The position numbers and the translations under genes were made by a program. A model generated the notes under the pieces. It worked only from the letters and a program-made list of their open reading frames with translations, was not told where the DNA came from and ran no database searches. A stretch of 64,000 nt of DNA from Blattamonas nauphoetae (lineage: Eukaryota; Preaxostyla; Oxymonadida): the NCBI GenBank assembly GCA_033064195.1, contig JARBJD010000300.1:1-64000 (forward strand), in the 5' to 3' direction. Below, piece by piece: positions 1 to 11,108 of the stretch. How positions within the stretch are numbered: the first letter of the stretch is position 1; each line of letters begins with the position of its first letter.

Positions 1-2215
1 ACCAAACCTCCAGTTCGCTCTCTATCGCCACCAAACACTCCATCGCTCCTCCTCGCCACCAAACACTCCATTTCGCTCCTCATCGCCACCAAACACTCCA
101 GTTCGCTCCCCCATCGCCACCGACCTCCGCCCCGCTCCTCATCGCCACCAAACACTCCAGTTCGCTCTCTATCGCCACCAAACACTCCATTTCGCTCCTC
201 ATCGCCACCAAACACTCCAGTTCGCTCTCTATCGCCACCAAACACTCCGCTTCGCTCCTCCTCGCCACCAAACACTCCATTTCGCTCCTCATCGCCACCA
301 AACACTCCAGTTCGCTCTCTATCGCCACCAAACACTCCACTTCGCTCCTCATCGCCACCAAACACTCCAGTTCGCTCCCTATCGCCACCAAACACTCCGC
401 TTCGCTCCCCATCGCCACCAAACACTCCGCTTCGCTCCCCATCGCCACCAAACATTCCGCTTCGCTCCCCCATCGCCACCAAACACTCCACTTCGCTCCC
501 CATCGCCACCAAACACTCCACTTCGCTCCCTATCGCCACCAAACACTCCACTTCGCTCCCCATCGCCACCAAACACTCCACTTCGCTCCCCATCGCCACC
601 AAACACTCCGCTTCGCTCCCTATCGCCACCAAACACTCCATTTCGCTCCTCATCGCCACCAAACACTCCAGTTCGCTCTCTATCGCCACCAAACACTCCG
701 CTTCGCTCCTCCTCGCCACCAAACACTCCATTTCGCTCCTCATCGCCACCAAACACTCCAGTTCGCTCTCTATCGCCACCAAACACTCCACTTCGCTCCT
801 CATCGCCACCAAACACTCCAGTTCGCTCTCTATCGCAACGAAACACTCCGCTTCGCCCCCTATCGCCACCAAACACTCCGCTTCGCTCCTCATCGCCACC
901 AAACATTCCGCTTCGCTCCCCATCGCCACCAAACACTCCGCTTCGCTCCTCATCGCCACCAAACACTCCACTTCGCTCCTCATCGCCACCAAACACTCCG
1001 GTTCGCTCCCCATCGCCACCAAACACTCCGCTTCGCTCCCTATCGCCACCAAACATTCCGCTTCGCTCCCCATCGCCACCAAACACTCCGCTTCGCTCCT
1101 CATCGCCACCAAACATTCCGCTTCGCTCCCCATCGCCACCAAACACTCCGCTTCGCTCCTCATCGCCACCAAACACTCCACTTCGCTCCTCATCGCCACC
1201 AAACATTCCGCTTCGCTCCTCATCGCCACCAAACACTCCACTTCGCTCCCCATCGCCACCAAACATTCCGCTTCGCTCCCCATCGCCACCAAACACTCCA
1301 TTTCGCTCCCTATCGCCACCAAACACTCCATTTCGCTCCTCATCGCCACCAAACATTCCGCTTCGCTCCCCATCGCCACCAAACACTCCATTTCGCTCCT
1401 CATCGCCACCAAACATTCCGCTTCGCTCCCCATCGCCACCAAACATTCCGCTTCGCTCCCCATCGCCACCAAACATTCCGCTTCGCTCCCCATCGCCACC
1501 AAACACTCCGGTTCGCTCCCTATCGCCACCAAACACTCCATTTCGCTCCTCATCGCCACCAAACATTCCGCTTCGCTCCTCATCGCCACCAAACACTCCA
1601 CTTCGCTCCCCATCGCCACCAAACACTCCGCTTCGCCCCCTATCGCCACCAAACATTCCGCTTCGCTCCCCATCGCCACCAAACACTCCGCTTCGCTCCC
1701 TATCGCCACCAAACACTCCACTTCGCTCCCCATCGCCACCAAACACTCCATTTCGCTCCTCATCGCCACCAAACATTCCGCTTCGCTCCCCATCGCCACC
1801 AAACATTCCGCTCCCCATCGCCACCAAACACTCCGCTTCGCTCCTCCTCGCCACCAAACACTCCAGTTCGCTCCTCATCGCCACCAAACATTCCGCTTCG
1901 CTCCCCATCGCCACCAAACACTCCATTTCGCTCCTCATCGCCACTAACCACTCCACTTCGCTCCCCATCGCCACCAAACACTCCACTTCGCTCCCCATCG
2001 CCACCAAACACTCCGCTCCTATCGCCACCAAACATTCCATTTCGCTCCTCATCGCCACCAAACACTCCAGCTCGCTCTCTATCGCCACCAAACACTCCAG
2101 TTCGCTCCCTATCGCCACCAAACACTCCGCTTCGCTCCTCATCGCCACCAAACACTCCATTTCGCTCCTCATCGCCACCAAACACTCCACTTCGCTCCCC
2201 ATCGCCACCACACAC
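1..2215. repeat. 30-bp minisatellite, about 74 copies
   Basis: A 30-bp unit (core CACCAAACACTCC then TTCGCTCC and CATCG) is repeated head to tail, two units per 60 bases. Units vary mainly at three positions, and a few are shortened, for example near 1801-1817. Because 30 is a multiple of three, several minus-strand frames stay open and read a ten-residue period such as ECLVAMRSEV or FGGDGERSGV. I treat these as by-products: no start context, intron or non-repeat domain is attached. A real low-complexity surface protein cannot be excluded. Confidence 0.95.
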
Positions 2216-2345
2216 TCCACTCACCTCTACTTGCCTCCCTCGTCCTCTGCACTTCTCCCCTCCCCTCTCTAATCCTCCACTCACCTCCCTCGCCCTCCAC
2301 TCACCTCCCTCGTCCTCCACTCACCTCCTTCCGATAGACTCCCTT
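2216..2345. repeat. CT-rich degenerate edge of the minisatellite
   Basis: After the last full 30-bp unit the sequence continues as short imperfect repeats of CTCCACTCACCTCC before becoming unique near 2345. It looks like a decayed or second-order satellite edge. No gene is visible from here to about 2500. Confidence 0.6.
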
Positions 2346-2499
2346 TTTCCTTCTGCGACATCCAAACTCACCTCCTCGAGCCTCCGCCTCCCTCCACTCT
2401 TTCTCTCATCAGCACTTTCCATCTTAATTGTGTCTTCCATGAATCTTGTTGTTTTCAACTCACAATTAACACTTTCTTGAGAAAACAAACTAAAGAAAA

Positions 2500-3190
2500 A
2501 TCACTTGTTTGAGATAATACACCACCAAAAGTGAATAAAACTGAAATCATTCATCCAAGCTTCAAAATCGTGCGTAGAGAGGGAAAACAGAAGAGAGAGA
2601 GAATGAGAGAAGAGGTAATATGGTGGTGAAGGAGACATTCGCCCGGAACACCACATCCAGTGCAGTGAGGAAGATGGTAGACGGTACATAGTCCACCAAA
2701 TGACGATCAACCCATATTGTTTTGTAATCCACCTCCAATTTGTCTACTGGTATGAATAGATCGAAAAAAACACATGTAATCAGTTCATGGAGGTGAGAAA
2801 GAGCTATTTGAGATTTAACAGCAAATTTGAAAAAAAGAATGCGGAGAGGAGGTTTTGAAGGGGTGATCTCGAACTTTTCTATGATGTCAAAAATATTGAC
2901 CCAGATTGGATGTGAGATTCGATGCATCAATGAGAGGCTGAGCGCGCAGGAAGTTCAACAATTTGACGGCCTTCAATTGTTGCGCATCATTCATCACACA
3001 ATCCTCCTCCAATGTTTTCACAAGTGATTGGAAGATCGGGGCGTAGAGATCGACAGATTCTCGTCTCGTTCCTTTCCATTTCAAGAAAGGTCGAGAAGCG
3101 CGAGATTCTGAACTTTATCGAAAAAGGAATGTGAAACAGACTTTCAGTGTGACGGGTGGATTTCGACGGGAGATCGTCCATTCGAATCAT
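2500..3190 (-). pseudogene. Relic of an FLNW-family helical-repeat gene
   Basis: Two overlapping minus-strand frames carry family-like pieces. The segment at about 2887-3084 reads YAPIFQSLVKTLEEDC and then QQLKAVKLLNFLRAQ, which aligns with the start of the FLNW genes at 14.2 kb (YTPIFLSLVKMLEEGNV, QQLKAANLLKILHSSQ) and 52.0 kb. The rest, down to about 2562, is in another frame and only loosely similar. The FLNW motif and the C-terminal half are missing. I read it as a decayed family copy; the function of the family is unknown. Confidence 0.6.
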
Positions 3191-3391
3191 TCAACGTCCT
3201 CCAATGGAACTATGGGTTCGTGTGGAAAACTGCTCTGTATGTGTATATTAGTTCGATAAGATTGCTGTAATGGTTCAACGACCATGTGCTGCCAGTGAGC
3301 TTAGAGAAACAGACGAAACATGAGTTCTGGTTGTGAAATGAGTGAACGACAGAATGATGTATGGAAACAGGAAGAACAGAAAGTGTTGTGG

Positions 3392-5287
3392 TTATGCTTC
3401 GTCCATCCGAATCTCTGTCCCTCCCCCACTCAGCTGAGGCTCAGCCACAACCTCGACTGACTCAATCGACACAGCATCACCAACTCCAGATAGATAAATT
3501 GCGAATCGGAATGGGACAGGAATGCGAGAGAAGAAGGTTGGTTGTGTTTGTCCATCCTGGCTCAGTCGCAGTGTCCTCTTCCCGTCTCGCCCGTCTGCCT
3601 CCAACACCACTCGCTGGCCTCCTCTCCCACCTGCACACGCTGATCCAGATTGGACAGCCTTGTTGTTTTGGCGAGCAAATAGACTAGTGGAGTATGTCGC
3701 CCATCCAGCTCCACCCAAAAGACCTGTAAAAACGGACCCGCTTTTCACCTCCGCAGTCCGGGCAGATGCAACGATGCCGATTCGATTGCTTGTTGTGATT
3801 GTCTGGAAAGTGAAAGTGAATCTGACGACCACGTTCCCAAACTCAGCGGAGAGGAGAGTTGGATATCCCTTTGAATTGTTGCAAGTGAAGACAGAACCCG
3901 ACACAGCATATGCATCAGCTGTGAACCATTCGATTGCTTCTGCTCCCACTTTCCTTCTCTCCTCTTCAGTCCTTCTTTCCTCTTCCTTTCTTCTCTCCTC
4001 TTCCTTGCTTCGCTCCCTCTCCTCTCCTTCTTCGATGAATCGCTTGTGTCGCTCTGCCTGTTCGTTCAACTCAGCCATCTTCAAATCGAATTTTCTCTCC
4101 CTTTCGGCATCTCTCCTTTTCGCTTCCTCTTCCCTTTCTTCCTCTCTTCTCCTCGCTTCTCCTTTCACTTCTTCCATCATCCTCTCCACCTCTTCCCGCT
4201 CCGCTTTTCTCTCTTCCTCCCTTTGTCTCTCTCTCTCTTCCATCGTTCTCCTCTCTCGACCCACATCCACCCCAATCACTCCCACCTCCTTTCTTCCTCC
4301 AGACAGCACATGCGGAAAGTGCCGAATCAGAATCCCTCCAACTTCTTTAGCTACTTCCACATCCACCTCCGCCGAGCTCTCTTTCTCTTCCGACTCCCGA
4401 CCTGAGCACAGTCCGAGCAGCGTGTTTTCCATCAAGTCCAGCGCTGATTGGCACCGACTCCCCAAACTCCATTCATCTAGACTCTCTTCTTCCGTGCTCT
4501 GTTCTGTATGTCCTTGTTCCTTCCCTGATTTCATTTTCTGTTTCTCTTTCGGTTCCTGTTCTTGTTCTTTTTCTTGTTTCTGAATCTGAACTGATCGAAG
4601 AGTTCCTTTCAGTCCAACGCACAACTTGTCAACAACTCGAAGCAGACACAACACTTTCCCGACTTCCTTCCCACCCTTCACCCACGAGCACACCTTCTCC
4701 ACCACTCCCCCACTCAGCACTCCCTCCACATCCCCACACGACAGACTCGAGTCACACACCAGCCTGAACAGCCAAACATAAGACAACACGAGAAAAGAAG
4801 AGAAGATGAGGAAGAGAAGAGAGGCAGACCCAACAGCGTGTGTCGCGGGCACAGACAGAGTGGGATCAGCGTGCTGCAAAAAAACAACGCAACACAACAC
4901 AACACAAACGACGAGAAGAGATGAAGGAGGAGAGAGGCAGACGTGGGTGAGAGAGAGGAGCGAGGGAAGCAGGTCGCTCATCTTCTTCCGCTTTGGATGC
5001 AACACACACCCCACAACCAGAGTCAGCACACTCGACGCCACATTCTGCCACAACAATCACACAAACAGCAGAAATGAAGAATGAGGATGAAAGAAAGAGG
5101 AAAAAAGAGGAGAGATGAGGAGGAAGGAATGAAGACAAACGAACAAGAGCGGCGAGCATTCACTTCCCAATGTCAAACACAATTCACTCACAAATCCCAT
5201 CCGCAATCCCATCTCCCCCACTTCCTTCATTTTCTCTCCACTTTCATCTGCATCAACCCAGAACAGCACAGAAACAATGAGAATCAT
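3392..5287 (-). CDS. Coiled-coil protein with SPRY-like C-terminus, copy 1 (554 aa)
   Basis: Four inferred exons: 5141-5287, 4943-5044, 4830-4873 and 3392-4763; the spliced length is 1665 nt. The N-terminus (MILIVSVLFW) is hydrophobic and may be a signal or anchor. A helical region follows, then roughly 100 residues of E/R/K-rich coiled coil, then a beta-rich C-terminal domain with VVLEADGRDGKRTLRLSQ and RFAIYLSGVGDAVSIESVEV. That end resembles the SPRY domains of the kinase gene at 5.9 kb and the gene at 63.5 kb. The start codon overlaps that of the plus-strand gene at 5286. Function is unknown; a scaffold role is only a guess. Splice sites are supported by the paralogue at 54455. Confidence 0.8.
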
Positions 5288-5537
5288 GGAAGAGAGAGAA
5301 GTTCAAATGAATAGCGAATTAACCCATAACCAATATCCACAACTCGAAATAAGAACAGTTCATTCACTTTCAGACCTTCTTCAATCTTGTTCCGCACTTC
5401 GTGCAAGATCGAAACTTTCTCCTTTTCTGTTCCTCTTCGATATGCTTGTACTGTTTGCGAGAAGAATGAATTCTGTTAATTTCATCAGATCGATGTTGGA
5501 AAAAAGGAGAGAGAAAGAGTCTCATCGGGTGGAATAA
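5286..5537 (+). CDS. Small conserved protein divergent from the SPRY gene, copy 1
   Basis: An open frame of about 83 residues starting MEEREVQ. It shares SDLLQSC, ARSKLSP and FDMLVLFARRM with the product of complement(54151-54456). Its ATG and the minus-strand ATG of the SPRY gene sit in the same CATG (5285-5288), so the two genes start on overlapping bases. The end differs from the paralogue: the paralogue's C-terminal stretch (TNQISRK) is found here in another frame, up to about 5590, so this copy seems frameshifted near its end. I do not recognise the family. Confidence 0.5.
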   Translation: MEEREVQMNSELTHNQYPQLEIRTVHSLSDLLQSCSALRARSKLSPFLFLFDMLVLFARRMNSVNFIRSMLEKRREKESHRVE

Positions 5538-5878
5538 CAGAAAGAAGACTCGAGATTCAACAAAAGTAACAAATCAAATCAGTCGGAAATAGAAGAGAAA
5601 ACTGGATTCAAACCAGCTCATCGATCGGTACACTCGAGGTGCCAGGTGATATGAGGTTGTTCGAGATAGGAGCGATGAGCATCTCAGAGTTGAAATAGAT
5701 CAAGCCAACACTAATTCCAAGATGAGTCAACCTCAGTAGAATCTTCCTCATTCCCTGTTTTCAATTGACAAAGTTGTGTTGGAAGTAGTTGAACCATCCG
5801 TACCGGCTACGGAAGTGGAACCGTTAAGAATTTTTCGTGGATAATTTTGTTTAAGGGTTTCGATCGATAAATCTCTCC
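5538..5878. other. Tail of the duplicated block and kinase upstream region
   Basis: Up to about 5700 this is homologous to 54030-54150 of the inverted copy and still spells parts of the ENWIQTSS and ISEL peptides. From 5700 to 5878 no reading frame or repeat is convincing; it is probably the kinase gene's upstream region. Confidence 0.5.
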
Positions 5879-7789
5879 ATGACACAGAAGGATATGTGGC
5901 AGATTCCACCTGGCTGTATGTGTTGTACTTCGCTGTTCGATCCATTTTCTGTGTTTGTGTTTCAGACACTCTTGTGCGTCCAATCAAGAAAGATCCGTTA
6001 GAACCAGTACTCATCGTCCAAGAATTCTCGACAGGAAAGTCATTTGCACTAAAATTTGTTTATCACTTCTCTGAGGACGACAAGAAACATGCAGAGGGTG
6101 AAGTATTACTTCTGGAGCGATTCCGACATCCTCGAATCGTTGGATTGCACGATTCAGTTGTGATGAAACCATTTCATGCGATTGTTATGGATCTTGGAGC
6201 TCGTAATTTGAAAGACTTGATGACAAGTTTTGAATCTCGGAATGAACTGATTCCTCTTGAGGTTTCATCTCATTTTTAATCATCCTTCACATCTTCTCTG
6301 ATTGAATTACAAATCCCATTTTTCATATATTTTACAGGTTACTGTTCAGATATGCATTGACATTGTAGAAGGGCTGTGTGTGCTGCACAACCATCCCACA
6401 CATCCAATGGCTCATGGAGATCTGCATCCTGAGAATGTTCTTCTGACAGAAGACAACCGCGCAATGCTCTGTGTGACTTTTTCATCCATTATTCACTTTT
6501 TTCTTTATTCTTTTCACTTTTTGTCGTATCTTGACCATTTCCTTTCTAACCTTTTTCATGTTTCAGGTGATTTGGAAATGGATGCATTTCGAGGATACCG
6601 ATCGTATGCAGTCACAGATACTGTTCCATATGACTGGTGCTCTCCAGAACGACTGAAAACCAGTGGCACGAAAGGAACACCAGCGGGTGACGTTTGGTCA
6701 TTGGGAGTGATGCTGTTCCGAATGGTGACGGGGAAGGAGCTAATTGCTGGCAAGTCGCGTCTTGATACGAGTCAAGAGATTGAACAATTCGATGAATCCA
6801 AAATCCCGACCTCACTTCCACAAAATGTCCGAGATGTTCTCGTCCGACTTCTTGACACTGTCTGTCATCCTCTCGCTTTCGTTCTCTCCTTCACCTCATT
6901 TTTCTCCTTTCCTCCTCTCCTCTTGTTCTCGTCATTTTTCGTCGTTTCTTCGATCGCTCCTCAGAATCCTGACTCTCGTCCCACCGCAACCCAACTGTTC
7001 AAAGGTCGCCAGCTCCAACGAATTCTGGGTCCGGAAACACCCCTCTCGAAGATGCATCTCAACCAAAATCAGGTTCTCGAAAGAGAACTGACCGAACTCC
7101 AAAAAGAGCACAAATCACTCCAGGAACGCACTGCCAAATTGGATACCCTCGTCGAAAGCCTCGGAAATGTCCAAATTTCAGGATTACCTTCCGTCACTGT
7201 CTTCCCACCACAATCTTTTCAAATCAAAGACCAAACCTTCACTCGTCTTCCGCCCGTGAGTGAAGATGCTTTTGAAGGTATAGTAGCCATTACAGAGCCA
7301 ATATCTCACGGAATTGTGTCGATTTCGATCACCCTCAACTCACTCCCCACAGATCTCAATTTGGCACCGTTCATCTTCATCACTCCAAAGAAAGGCTCTC
7401 TCTCGTCGCTGGGTGATCCCATGCAATCTGCTTTTTCTGTTTGTTTTGAATCCTCAAATGGCCACCTCAGAATACCCGCTAATTGGACGTCAAACATGGA
7501 GGAATTTGAACAGTGCCACCAACAGCTGAAAGCAGGAGATACTGTTGTGATAGAAGTGGATATGGAAGCAGATCCACACACTGTCCAATTCTTTGTGAAT
7601 GGGAAGACTGGAAAGCGATACGTGTCTGACATTCCTGATTCTGTGCGTGTGATGGTGTGTCCTTCCTTCGTCTTGTTATTTCCCCAGATGATCACACCTT
7701 GTGTAGGAACATCGTTTCGATTGAACAGCGTGACACAACTCACAAAACCGAGTCCACTCCCTCCATATTCAATGCAACTCAGATGCTAG
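5879..7789 (+). CDS. Protein kinase-like domain fused to a SPRY-type domain (512 aa)
   Basis: Six inferred exons (5879-5915, 5966-6261, 6338-6470, 6567-6859, 6965-7642, 7688-7789) give 1539 nt. The kinase part shows FALK (Lys42), MAHGDLHPENVLL (Asp139, Asn144), and a WCSPERL activation-segment end (about 179-185). HRD is HGD, the DFG motif reads DLE (157-159), and the glycine loop is weak. NPDSRPTATQL closes the domain, followed by a short coiled coil. The C-terminal SPRY-like region includes VIEVDMEADPHTVQFFVNGK and GTSFRLNSV, matching the gene at 63.5 kb, including the last intron position. The missing DFG glycine suggests reduced or absent catalysis; a regulatory pseudokinase is possible. 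An earlier in-frame stop supports the chosen start. Confidence 0.85.
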
Positions 7790-8078
7790 CCCTGCACAAC
7801 CCAGTACTTCTATTCACGAACAATGGGACTAACATGGAATTGTCCAACACACGAGCCTTTTACCTTCTGTTTCTTTTCATCACATTTCATCGCATTCTCT
7901 CTTACTCCACACTGTTCGATGAAACCCAAACGAGCGAGCCTTCAGAGCATCCTTCTCCATCAGCTCACTGAAGATGTCGAAATGATCAACATTTGGTTCG
8001 AAAAGTCTCGATAGTGCATTCCTGGTGCAGAAATCGCAATTGAGAGAGTTCACAGATTTCAAATAAGGGACACATTCG

Positions 8079-9305
8079 ATGTCTGATTCTGCTGTTCCTG
8101 CTGAGACACTCCCCACTCCCAGTGCCCCTCCAGCAGATTCTGAATCTGCTCCAATCCAAACAGACGAACCACAACCTGTCGAGCCAAAACAGGACGACTC
8201 CTTTCCTGCTGAACCATCTTCAGTCGAACAGCAAGATATGAATAATCCACCTCTCCCCGCCGAAGAGGAACCAAAAGGGACAGCCCCAATTGAGATCGCC
8301 TTCCCAGCTGATCTTCCCGCTGAGCCTTCTCCCGAACCGAACCCTGCAACCCCCCAACCACTCGCAAAGGGCTCTTTAACTGACCCGAATCTCGAAGCTT
8401 TGTCACGCTCTGTGTACTTCCCGACTTGGTATCCTCTTCGCCACCCAGTCTTCCTCAGTGTGTACATTGGGTATCACACCCTCATGCTGGTGGCTGGAAT
8501 CATCCTGCTGGTCACGCATATGTATTTTGCATTCGGTTTTTACTTCCCTGATTCGTTGGCCATGATGCAGGATGCTAAGCAAGACTCAATTATCATTGTA
8601 TGACCAGCAACTCATCTTCATCGATTTTCCTCTCCCATCTCTCCAATACCCTCCCACTTTTTCTTACATCATCTCAATTTCATTTGTATCTCCTTTTTTT
8701 CTTTCCAGACCTGTCTTCTCCTCGACCTTATCCTTCGCGCAGTTGCTGTTGTGACAGAACTTCTCACTGGAAATGTTATCAAAAATATCTCTCCAAATAA
8801 ATGGCGCAGTACACGTGGTCTTCCTCTGAAGATCAGCAAGAAGAAAGGAGGAACCAGAGTGGGGAAGATCCGATGGGTCTTGCTCTTCTTCATATATGTC
8901 GTTCAAACTGTGATTTCAATTCTTGCTTTGATCATGATTGGAATAGGCGGTGAAACTCTAATTGTATGCCTCCAAAATTTTTGTTTTTGAGGCTGAAAAC
9001 CTTTTTTTCTGTCACCATCCTTTTATCCTTCAATTCGTCCATAATATGATTTCTCTCTTCATTTATTATTCCAGCAAGTCAGACTGAAGGATGGGAGTGG
9101 AGCATACCAGCACGGCACGACTCTTGTCACGTACCTCGAGCTGAACGCACTTTCCGTCTTTCTGACATTTGGCTTCTTCCTCGCCTCATTTTGCCTGCTC
9201 TTCACAGCAAAGAGTGAGTTCAAGGAAGTTGTTTCGATGAGAAAGAGTGCCGAGAAGGAGGGGGACGAGGAGGAGACTGCGGCGGAACAAACGAAAAATG
9301 AATAA
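8079..9305 (+). CDS. Multi-pass membrane protein with proline-rich N-terminus (334 aa)
   Basis: Three inferred exons (8079-8597, 8709-8963, 9075-9305) total 1005 nt. The first 110 residues are Pro/Glu/Ala-rich and look disordered. Hydrophobic segments follow: LMLVAGIILLVTHMYFAF, a short one near LLLDLILRAVAVV, IRWVLLFFIYVVQTVISI and SVFLTFGFFLASFCLLF. The tail is charged (EKEGDEEETAAEQ). This suggests four membrane spans with both long tails on one side. I cannot name the family. The introns of about 111 nt are among the longer ones in the window. Confidence 0.75.
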
Positions 9306-9470
9306 AAGACTTTGACGTGAGTTGATATCATTATTTCTCTTTGTGTTTAAAATCATTGTTTTTATGACATTTCATCTTCTGTCTCGATTTTGTGATCCAA
9401 AACAACCATTCGATTCTGAACTCCAGAGATCATTCCAACATTTTTGTCTCCTTGTTGTCTCTTTAACGAC

Positions 9471-10860
9471 ATGCGAACACTCTACGGGGATCAGTATGTA
9501 TCATCTTATGTCCCAAACCCTGCCGTCCCATACAATCTTTTCGAGCATGGTTTCGACTACACGACGAACGCACTCCAAACGATCGTTGCTGTCTGTCTCT
9601 CTCACCCTTCATTAATCCCTCCCTTCCTCGCTCCACCCACCGTACGTTAGGATCATTGCTTGACTCTCTTTGAAGTTAAATCATTTCGTCCCAAACGGTG
9701 GACCTTTCAACAAAGCGTCCTCTATCTTCTCAAACGACTCATCATCAACCTCACTATCTTCCCCTTGCGGTATACCGTTATCTATCTCATTCATTTCGTG
9801 CCAGTGTCGCCTTTTTCATCGCTTTTAATGTTGTCTTCGCAATGATCTTCGCCATTCTTCGTCTCATCCCAATCGTGTCATGGAGATTGTCCGCTCAGGT
9901 TTTCTTTCACCCTTATCACTCTTTAAGAAAGGAGCCATCGTCCTCTACGGTTACTGTTGGTGCATCTCGCTCGGAGTCATCTGGAAATTCCATGGCAAAC
10001 TCCCAAAACATGAACCGAACATGGTGTATATCATAAACCACACGTGCATGTTGGACTATATGCTGGTGAACCTGAAAGGAGCTTTTGGAAGCGTCGGACA
10101 GAAAACACCAGGATTTCTTGGTCTGATCTCTTTTCCACAATTAATTCAATAAGGATGGATTATGAAAAACACAATCGATTGCTGCGACAACATCTGGTTC
10201 GATCGATTCATCCAATACGAAAAAGACACCCTTACCTCTCGAATCAAGGCCCGAATCCAAGACCCAAAAAAAGCCCGTCTCCTCATCTTCCCCGAAGGCA
10301 TCTGCACAAACAACATATGCACTGTCCAGTTCAAACGAGGAGCTTTTGAATTAGACGCAGCTGTCGTCCCAATCGGAATTAAATATGGTCGAGACGTGTC
10401 AGATGCATATTACTGGCGACCGGGCTTTCTCTCGTGGTGTCTGGACCTGATGAAGTCGCCATGGGTCAAGGCGGACATTTTCGTGCTCCCAGCGATGACT
10501 CGGAATAAAGGGGAGAGCGTGGAGGATTTTTCGAAAAGGGTGCAGATCGAGCTCAGCGAAAAGACGGGACTTGTGCCAACAGCGTTCAACGGGTACTTGA
10601 AGTATTACACACCATCCCGCCAGCACATTTTAAGGGCCCGAAACATCTGCGGCGAAGAGTTGTGTGAGGCAATGGGCTGGGAAGTGAAGAAGACGCAGGA
10701 TTTGGATATTCCGCCACTGCCAAGCCCACTCGCTGGGCAGGACGAGAAGCAACGCGAACATGTTGTCGAAACGTCGAAATGGGTTGTGGACAGCTCGAAA
10801 ATGAAGGATACTGATTTTAAGTTGACCGAGCGAAAACGTGGAACCACAAAGGAAGATTGA
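9471..10860 (+). CDS. Glycerol-3-phosphate acyltransferase-like (GPAT3/4, LPLAT superfamily), 408 aa
   Basis: Five inferred exons (9471-9584, 9651-9769, 9805-9898, 9928-10120, 10154-10860) total 1227 nt. The acyltransferase block I is INHTCMLDYM, giving the catalytic His147 and Asp152 of the H-x4-D motif. Block III is LLIFPEGICTNN (about 216-227), followed by QFKRGAFELDA and VVPIGIKY, the arrangement I know from ER GPAT3/4 enzymes. Hydrophobic segments lie before block I (VAFFIAFNVVFAMIFAIL and IVLYGYCWCISLGVIW). The expected role is acylation of glycerol-3-phosphate, or of a lysophospholipid, at the ER, starting glycerolipid synthesis. Three introns are only 29-35 nt. An exon upstream of 9471 is possible, because an ATG is the only support for the start. 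Confidence 0.85.
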
Positions 10861-11108
10861 GATGAAATTCTATTTTTTCCTGATTTACCCTGTGCTATGG
10901 ATGTAATGAACTCACTTTTAAAACAACAGATTAAAATCATGAGCCGGATCCTCAAGCAACCACACTTTTTCATAGTGTGTCTATACTTCGAGACCAATCA
11001 CCTCTCCAAATAATAACGGAAAAAGCATGTTGTTTCTTCACACAACGCCCATTTGTCCACGCGAGTGACAACAATTAAAACCAGAGTGAAATGCGAGACG
11101 AGAAACCA

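Larger units (their letters stand above)
3360..5700. repeat. Inverted segmental duplication, copy 1
   Basis: This block matches 54030-56470 in reverse orientation. The match covers the whole coiled-coil/SPRY gene with its three introns, the overlapping start of the divergent small gene, that gene's body, and a tail coding for ENWIQTSS and ISEL-like peptides (about 5590-5690). The match continues a little beyond the stop codon at 3392. The two copies differ by many substitutions and indels, so this is not a recent or assembly-made copy. The pair lies about 49 kb apart. Confidence 0.85.

Noticed and set aside
1-2215. CRISPR-like array
   Set aside because: Units are directly adjacent with no unique spacers, and the DNA is eukaryotic.
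1-2320. Long minus-strand open frames in the 30-bp repeat as genes
   Set aside because: They are explained by a repeat length divisible by three; no domain, start context or intron was seen.
3522-4583. Plus-strand Ser-rich frame opposite the SPRY gene
   Set aside because: Mirror image of a Glu/Arg-rich coiled coil; the introns and paralogue support the minus strand.
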